Origin: B1-G15 sp964346135
GTDB taxonomy: Archaea > Thermoproteota > Bathyarchaeia > Bathyarchaeales > Bathyarchaeaceae
NCBI GenBank assembly: GCA_964346135.1
Contig: CAYFTS010000055.1
Location: 1-9,763, forward strand
Direction of reading: 5' to 3'
Length of the DNA: 9,763 bases
The position numbers and the translations under genes were made by a program. The notes beneath the pieces were generated by a model. That model did no database searches. It was not told the DNA's origin and saw nothing but the letters and a program-made list of their open reading frames with translations. Shown here piece by piece: positions 5,640 through 9,763 of the stretch (position 1 is the stretch's first letter; every line of letters begins with the position of its first letter).

Positions 5640-6902
5640 TTGAACTCAGTTTACATCCTATTCTCCGGTATTCTTCTTGTTTTTCAGGTCTGGACCGTAT
5701 ACAATTTATATGTAATCGCTTTGGGTGTGAAACACTTACTGCAGAAAAACGGGAAAAAGAAGGAAACATCAGCAACGGATGGAGAAAGGTTCCCCACCGT
5801 TTCGATTATAGTACCCGTGAAAAATGAGGAAAAGGTTGTAGATAGGCTTTTGAACACGTTGTTAAATCTACATTACCCATCACAGAAGAAGGAGATCATT
5901 ATAGTTGATGACGGCTCAAAAGATAAGACTGTGAAGATATGTGAAAAATATGCAACCTCGCATCCAAATCAAGTGAAACTATTTCGTAAGCCAACTTCAA
6001 ATGGAAAAGCGGGAGCTCTGAATTTTGGGTTAGAACGTGCCAAAGGTGAAATCGTCGTTACATTCGACGCGGACAATGTTCCTGAACTTGACGCACTGGC
6101 AAAGGCAACTAAATATTTCAAGGATCCATCAACGTCGGCGTTGCAGGGTAGGATATGCTCCATAAACGCCGACGAAAACATGCTAACTAAATTCATCTCG
6201 TACGAGGAGGGCGTACGGTATGAAGGCTACATGCGAGGAAAAGAAATCCTTGGCTTGTTCGTTGATCTATCAGGCACCTGTCAATTCATCAGACGAAGCA
6301 TCCTTGAAGAGATTGATAGATGGAACGAAGATTCCCTGTCAGAGGACATGGAACTTTCCTTCAAGTTAACCGATAAAGACCACAAAATAATTTATGCTCC
6401 AGAGATACGATCGTGGCAGGAAAATCCAACAGAATTGATCAAGCTTATTAGGCAGCGGGCAAGGTGGTACAGAGGAAGCATGGAAGTGGCCCTAAGATAC
6501 GGATCGCTCCTAAGAAAATTGAACAGAAAAAGACTTGATGCGGAACTCACTGTTATGGGCCCTTACATGCTGATTCTGTGCTTGTTCAGTTACCTTATGA
6601 CTGCGTACACTCTCTTGGTTCCATCTGACTCCTTCTTCAAGATCCTAGCGCAGTTCACGTCATTGTTCACCCTCCTAACGCTATTTGTGATTGGAGTGCT
6701 GCTGGTTTACGTGACAAAGCCAAGGAAAATAGCCAACATACTTTGGTTGCCCTTCGTATACGCCTATTGGAACTTGCAGAGCCTCATAGCCCTTTACGCG
6801 CTGTTCCAAATAGCCTTCAAAAGACCTAGAAGATGGATCAAAACGTCGAGAACGGGAGTAGTCACCAACTCCGCTTTGAAGAGGAGAGTAGGTATCGATT
6901 AA
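5640..6902 (+). CDS. Processive-type membrane glycosyltransferase, family GT2
   Basis: The product has 420 residues from TTG 5640, the only usable start after an in-frame TAG at 5622. Residues 4-30 are a membrane segment. The GT-A domain follows: VSIIVPVKNEE (54-64), IIIVDDGSKDKT (86-97), GKAGALNFGL (122-131), the metal- and nucleotide-binding D143-A-D145, an acceptor-site segment DLSGTCQFIRR (209-219), catalytic E235-D236 in SEDMELS, and Q272-x-x-R275-W276. The last is the Q(Q/R)xRW motif of processive synthases such as those for cellulose, chitin, hyaluronan and poly-GlcNAc. Three membrane segments at about 303-327, 332-358 and 366-393 complete the layout. It should polymerise a sugar from a nucleotide donor on the inner face and thread it outward. 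The donor cannot be read from sequence. The next gene starts one base after its stop, so the two are cotranscribed. Confidence 0.85.
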   Translation: MNSVYILFSGILLVFQVWTVYNLYVIALGVKHLLQKNGKKKETSATDGERFPTVSIIVPVKNEEKVVDRLLNTLLNLHYPSQKKEIIIVDDGSKDKTVKICEKYATSHPNQVKLFRKPTSNGKAGALNFGLERAKGEIVVTFDADNVPELDALAKATKYFKDPSTSALQGRICSINADENMLTKFISYEEGVRYEGYMRGKEILGLFVDLSGTCQFIRRSILEEIDRWNEDSLSEDMELSFKLTDKDHKIIYAPEIRSWQENPTELIKLIRQRARWYRGSMEVALRYGSLLRKLNRKRLDAELTVMGPYMLILCLFSYLMTAYTLLVPSDSFFKILAQFTSLFTLLTLFVIGVLLVYVTKPRKIANILWLPFVYAYWNLQSLIALYALFQIAFKRPRRWIKTSRTGVVTNSALKRRVGID

Positions 6903-6903
6903 C

Positions 6904-8511
6904 GTGAAAAGCGACACCACGACATTGACAAAGACCATGATTGAAACAGGTATATTCCTAAAAAGATTTAACTTAGACAACAGAAGCGGTCTAATCTTTT
7001 CCTTCGTTTTCGGATTTGTTCTCAGATTGATACCAGAGGTTCTGTCTTTTCCTCATCCGATTGGTTTTGATACTGTGTCCTACGCGGGGATGTTAAAGAG
7101 CGGAATCGTATGGCACCACTGGACTTCCGTGTTTTCTGGTTGGCTGTTCAATGCCATTTTGGTACCGGTGTATGAAATTGTGCAGGGTGATCCTTTTCTT
7201 CTGCTGAAGCTAGTAGCACCCATCCTCTATGCGTTGAATGTTTGTGGAGTCTACTACTTTTCCAAGAAGGCACTGGGTTGGACTGCTCGGAAGGGCATAA
7301 TCGCCGCTCTTTTCTTCGCTTTTCAGCTGGCTTCGTTAAGACTGTCTTGGGACCTATACAGAAACATGCTTGGAATTGGCATTCTCCTTTTCACACTGCC
7401 ATGGATTCCAAAATTAGAGACAAAACGGGAGTTTTCATTGTTTATTTTGCTTTCCATACTCGTCGTTTTTAGCCACGAGTACGCTTCAGCTGTCATGCTC
7501 GCTGTGATTTTGGGGATAATGATAAAAATGTTTCTGAAGGACGAAAGGAAGAGATTGTTTGGTGTCTCAGTAGCTGTGTCACCGGCCTTAGCGTTGTTCT
7601 TGACAAGTGTATATCTGAAGATGTTTCCTGTGTCGTTTCGTGCGGATCCGAATGTTATCGCAGCTTATCAACCTGCTGCGCCCCCTGGCGGACTATTCTT
7701 CCTGATCGACTATTTGAACCCTGGGACAAGTTCATTGTATTATCCTACATATGTGAATCTTGCTTCGCACTTTTTCTCCCTTTTCGCTATTCTCTATTTA
7801 TTGTGCCTACCCCTTGTCTTTGTCGGGTTTTTCAGGGAAAGATTTCTTGACGGATGGACTGGTTTGCTTTTGGTCGGTTCATTTAGCTCTTTAATAACAC
7901 CCTTTTTTGCATTGATTGCTTGGTATAGATGGATGCTAATGCTGGTCTACCCACTTACCTTCTATGCCGTCAATGGAATTGCGAGGGTTCTACATTCAAC
8001 TGGCGAGAGTGTTACTCCAGCCTTTCGAATGTTGAGATGGGTTAAGTTGTCCAGGAGAGAGGTTAAGGTAATCTTGGCTGTCTCTTTTTCTCTTGGTTTG
8101 CTTTTCGTGGCTACTCCTTTGTTTTTTGGAAGGGCTGGTTTGTTCGATTTTCCGACAACAACATCCTATCTGCCTTCATCTATGATGAGTAACACTGTGC
8201 CGGTTCAGGATGTTAATGGTGTGGTTGAGGCTATGAAATGGTTAGATGTGGAAATGGATGATAGTTCGGTTTTGTTGGTGCATAGCGCTTTTGGGCCTTG
8301 GACTGAATTGCACTTGAACAGCAGACACTTTGAGGTTTATTTCAGAGATGATATCGAAGGCGCAATCGATGTGGCCTTGGGGAAAGGTTTTGGCCATGTT
8401 TATCTTGTTTGGTGGAACGAAAACATTGGATGGTATGGTCTCAGTGTTCCCAAGGACTTTGTGTCCGTCTTCAGTAGCGGGAGAATCTCGGTTTTTGAAC
8501 ACCGTAACTAA
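6904..8511 (+). CDS. Multi-spanning GT-C-like glycosyltransferase / membrane protein
   Basis: The product has 535 residues, with GTG 6904 one base after the preceding stop. Roughly eleven hydrophobic segments lie between residues 30 and 405, followed by a soluble tail of about 130 residues (EAMKWLDVEMDDSSVLLVHS, later GHVYLVWWNENIGWYG). The first outer loop carries HPIGFDTVSYA with Asp56. GT-C enzymes such as PMT/GT39, ALG and AglB types have a key acidic residue in this loop. Further features are WDLYRNMLG near 148 and SHEYAS near 190. By analogy it would transfer a sugar from a polyprenyl-phosphate carrier on the outer face. Neighbouring genes supply exactly such a carrier. The assignment rests on topology and the loop Asp; a transporter or flippase is the alternative. 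ATG 6937 is a possible later start. Confidence 0.7.
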   Translation: MKSDTTTLTKTMIETGIFLKRFNLDNRSGLIFSFVFGFVLRLIPEVLSFPHPIGFDTVSYAGMLKSGIVWHHWTSVFSGWLFNAILVPVYEIVQGDPFLLLKLVAPILYALNVCGVYYFSKKALGWTARKGIIAALFFAFQLASLRLSWDLYRNMLGIGILLFTLPWIPKLETKREFSLFILLSILVVFSHEYASAVMLAVILGIMIKMFLKDERKRLFGVSVAVSPALALFLTSVYLKMFPVSFRADPNVIAAYQPAAPPGGLFFLIDYLNPGTSSLYYPTYVNLASHFFSLFAILYLLCLPLVFVGFFRERFLDGWTGLLLVGSFSSLITPFFALIAWYRWMLMLVYPLTFYAVNGIARVLHSTGESVTPAFRMLRWVKLSRREVKVILAVSFSLGLLFVATPLFFGRAGLFDFPTTTSYLPSSMMSNTVPVQDVNGVVEAMKWLDVEMDDSSVLLVHSAFGPWTELHLNSRHFEVYFRDDIEGAIDVALGKGFGHVYLVWWNENIGWYGLSVPKDFVSVFSSGRISVFEHRN

Positions 8512-8537
8512 AACTAGATGATAGGATAATAATCAAA

Positions 8538-8930
8538 ATGATTCGCGGAATACAAATCGTCGGATTGCTGGTTGCGTTGGTGGCTTTCGCATCTATTATG
8601 ATTGCTCGAAGGAAGGGAAGAATCAATGCTAGATCTTCTGTTTTCTGGATTCTTTTCTGGAATATCTTTCTTGCACTTGACTTGTACCCAAGCCTGGTAG
8701 CTTATTTTGCGCCAGTGCTTGCTTTGGAGTCGAACATGTACATACTGACTGCGGGATCCATCCTTACGCTGTTCGTTCTTGTTTTCGTCTTGTATTCTTA
8801 TCTTTCCGACTTAAACCGAAAAGTTGTAGAGTTGACGAGACAACATGCAATTGTTGATAATAGAATTAGAAAAATGGAGGCTGTGAATAACGATCGAAAA
8901 GAAGATAGCGATAGTAGTTCCAGCTCGTAA
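8538..8930 (+). CDS. DUF2304 family membrane protein
   Basis: The product has 130 residues. Two or three membrane segments (about 3-23, 34-58 and 68-90) are followed by a charged helix (YLSDLNRKVVELTRQHAIVD) and an acidic, Ser-rich tail ending in SDSSSSS. The opening IQIVGLLVALVAFASIMIAR with RSSVFWILFWNIFLAL is the typical DUF2304 layout. Such proteins are regularly encoded beside polyprenyl-phosphate glycosyltransferases and are thought to help anchor or activate them. Here the partner gene overlaps the last 44 bases, so the Ser-rich tail is the out-of-frame reading of the partner's first beta strand. The ATG at 8538 lies 26 bases after the preceding stop, with only a weak AGGA upstream. 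Confidence 0.8.
   Translation: MIRGIQIVGLLVALVAFASIMIARRKGRINARSSVFWILFWNIFLALDLYPSLVAYFAPVLALESNMYILTAGSILTLFVLVFVLYSYLSDLNRKVVELTRQHAIVDNRIRKMEAVNNDRKEDSDSSSSS
8876..8880 (+). promoter_or_regulatory. Strong Shine-Dalgarno site inside the DUF2304 gene
   Basis: GGAGG lies six bases before ATA 8887 and twelve before ATC 8893. It argues that the following glycosyltransferase is initiated here and not at the downstream TTG 8956. Confidence 0.55.
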
Positions 8931-9588
8931 CGAAGAAGAGTCCCTCACGGAAGTTTTGGAAAACATTCCCTCCCCAAATCCACTGATGAAGATGAAAGTG
9001 TTCGTTGTCGACGATGGGTCAGAGGATGGCACGTGTAAAGTAGCGTTGGAGAGAGGTGTCGAAATGCTTAGACATCCTGTTTCGTTAGGAGTAGGTGGAG
9101 CATTGAAAACTGGTTACCTATCGGCAAAAGAGTGGGGCGCCGACGTTATTGTTCAATTGGATGCGGATGGGGAGCATGATCCTAAAGAGATTGAAGGAAT
9201 CTTGCAGCCTGTTCTGGATGGTAAGGCGGATATGGTTATTGGGTCCAGATTTATGAATGGGTCTCCACTTCCCTTGTCTTTGACTAGGAGGATTGGAATT
9301 AGGTTCTTTTCTTGGTTGTTGAGCAAGTTGACTGATTACGAGTTGACTGATGTGACATCGGGGTATAGGGCTTTTAGGACGGAGATTTTGGATATGGTTA
9401 TGTTTCCGTCGGAGAAGCATTGGGCTGTGGAGATGGCTTTGTTGGCCAGTAAGAATGGGCTTAGGGTGATTGAGATTCCGATTACTCCTTCAAAGAGGAA
9501 GAGTGGAAAATCTCAGTTTCACGAAATGATGACTTTCATACTGTATCCCTTCAGAGTAATAAAACAGATAATCGACATTTACCTTTAG
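8887..9588 (+). CDS. DPM1-like polyprenyl-phosphate glycosyltransferase, family GT2, with non-standard start
   Basis: The frame is open from just after TGA 8884-8886 and gives 233 residues if initiated at ATA 8887. The first ATG/GTG/TTG in frame is TTG 8956, which would delete 23 residues including the essential first strand IAIVVPARNEEES (7-19). The rest is canonical: VVDDGSEDGT (40-49), VSLGVGGALKTGY (65-77), D92-A-D94 in QLDADGEHDP, VIGSRF, DVTSGYRAFR and a C-terminal SGKSQF. There is no membrane segment, as in soluble DPM1-type enzymes, which move a sugar from UDP- or GDP-sugar to polyprenyl phosphate. The upstream DUF2304 gene overlaps by 44 bases and is the usual partner. The start may be AUA, an ATG-to-ATA mutation or a sequencing error. 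The N-terminal boundary is uncertain; the family is secure. Confidence 0.85.
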   Translation: MTIEKKIAIVVPARNEEESLTEVLENIPSPNPLMKMKVFVVDDGSEDGTCKVALERGVEMLRHPVSLGVGGALKTGYLSAKEWGADVIVQLDADGEHDPKEIEGILQPVLDGKADMVIGSRFMNGSPLPLSLTRRIGIRFFSWLLSKLTDYELTDVTSGYRAFRTEILDMVMFPSEKHWAVEMALLASKNGLRVIEIPITPSKRKSGKSQFHEMMTFILYPFRVIKQIIDIYL

Positions 9589-9664
9589 CGAGAACTTCTT
9601 CGGTCGTAGTGTAGCGCACGGTTATAATAAATGTTCAAAAGCTCATGTAATTCTGATCGCATCC

Positions 9665-9683
9665 GAAGATGATGCATGCATGC
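9665..9683 (+). repeat. Dispersed repeat GAAGATGATGCATGCATGC
   Basis: This is identical to 1184-1203 (GAAGATGATTGCATGCATGC) except for one T insertion in the latter. It shares the TGCATGCATGC core with 1805-1815. Confidence 0.5.
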
Positions 9684-9745
9684 GCATAATTGGGTGTCCA
9701 AGCATAGAAGGGACGTCTTGTCTCAGCTCCATCTACTCCTCAAAC

Positions 9746-9763
9746 GCAAGCTTCCGGAAACAT
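9746..9763 (-). repeat. Edge of an inverted copy of the 1790 repeat
   Basis: GCAAGCTTCCGGAAACAT matches the reverse complement of 1790-1807 at 17 of 18 positions and runs off the window, so the true length of the match is unknown. Confidence 0.5.

Larger units (their letters stand above)
9589..9763. other. Downstream intergenic stretch with possible start of a truncated gene
   Basis: A TATA-like TTATAATAAAT (9622-9632) would place a transcript start near 9655. Two overlapping plus-strand frames stay open to the window edge: ATG 9676 (29 codons, MHAHNWVSKHRRDVLSQLHL and on) and ATG 9680 (28 codons, MRIIGCPSIEGTS and on). Neither has a Shine-Dalgarno site, neither is recognisable, and both are too short to decide. 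No clear terminator for the glycosyltransferase run was seen. Confidence 0.25.

Noticed and set aside
6681..6980. 99-codon minus-strand frame
   Set aside because: It is a shadow of the GT2 membrane segments and the start of the GT-C-like gene, without a promoter or ribosome site. The same holds for minus-strand frames at 8242-8502 and 9118-9420.

Overview
The window looks like a piece of an archaeal chromosome. Coding is mixed on both strands and starts include ATG, GTG and TTG. TATA-like boxes lie about 25 bases ahead of likely transcript starts, and a few clear Shine-Dalgarno sites are present. One secreted protein ends in a VPEVP-plus-membrane-segment-plus-basic tail of the archaeosortase type, and a DUF2304 gene overlaps a dolichol-phosphate-mannose-synthase-like gene. 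The small sequon-rich one-domain surface proteins resemble those common in Bathyarchaeia-like Thermoproteota. That placement is inference from memory of such proteins, not a computed result.

Layout. 1-168 is the tail of a coiled-coil protein; 169-395 holds only an interrupted reading frame. 396-1181 is an unrecognised soluble protein. 1182-1481 carries remains of two sugar-nucleotide genes: the C-terminus of an RmlC-like epimerase and the N-terminus of an NAD-dependent epimerase (SDR), each with an in-frame stop. 1482-1923 is a repeat-rich non-coding stretch with inverted repeats, two mutually inverted 11-bp arrays and copies of TGCATGCATGC. 1924-4899 encodes three exported proteins: a membrane-anchored beta-sandwich-like protein (+), a small sorted protein (-) and a right-handed beta-helix protein (-). 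4900-5080 is a divergent promoter region with a perfect 16-bp palindrome. 5081-5551 is an Arg-rich unknown. 5640-9588 is a tight four-gene run: a processive-type GT2, a GT-C-like multi-spanning protein, a DUF2304 protein and a DPM1-like GT2. The last 175 bases hold a TATA-like box, another TGCATGCATGC and a short repeat shared, inverted, with the 1790 region.

How it fits together. The right half reads as a surface-glycan assembly operon. The DPM1-like enzyme with its DUF2304 partner would charge a polyprenyl-phosphate carrier, the GT-C-like protein would use that lipid-linked sugar on the outer face, and the processive GT2 would build or export a polymer. The left half holds candidate acceptors: the exported proteins carry many N-x-S/T sequons. 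The dead RmlC/SDR fragments suggest that the locus once made a further deoxysugar or epimerised sugar. No phage, CRISPR, tRNA or rRNA feature was seen. No clearly new defence or mobile system was found. The best leads are the AUA-like start of the last glycosyltransferase, the inverted 11-bp arrays and the decayed sugar genes.
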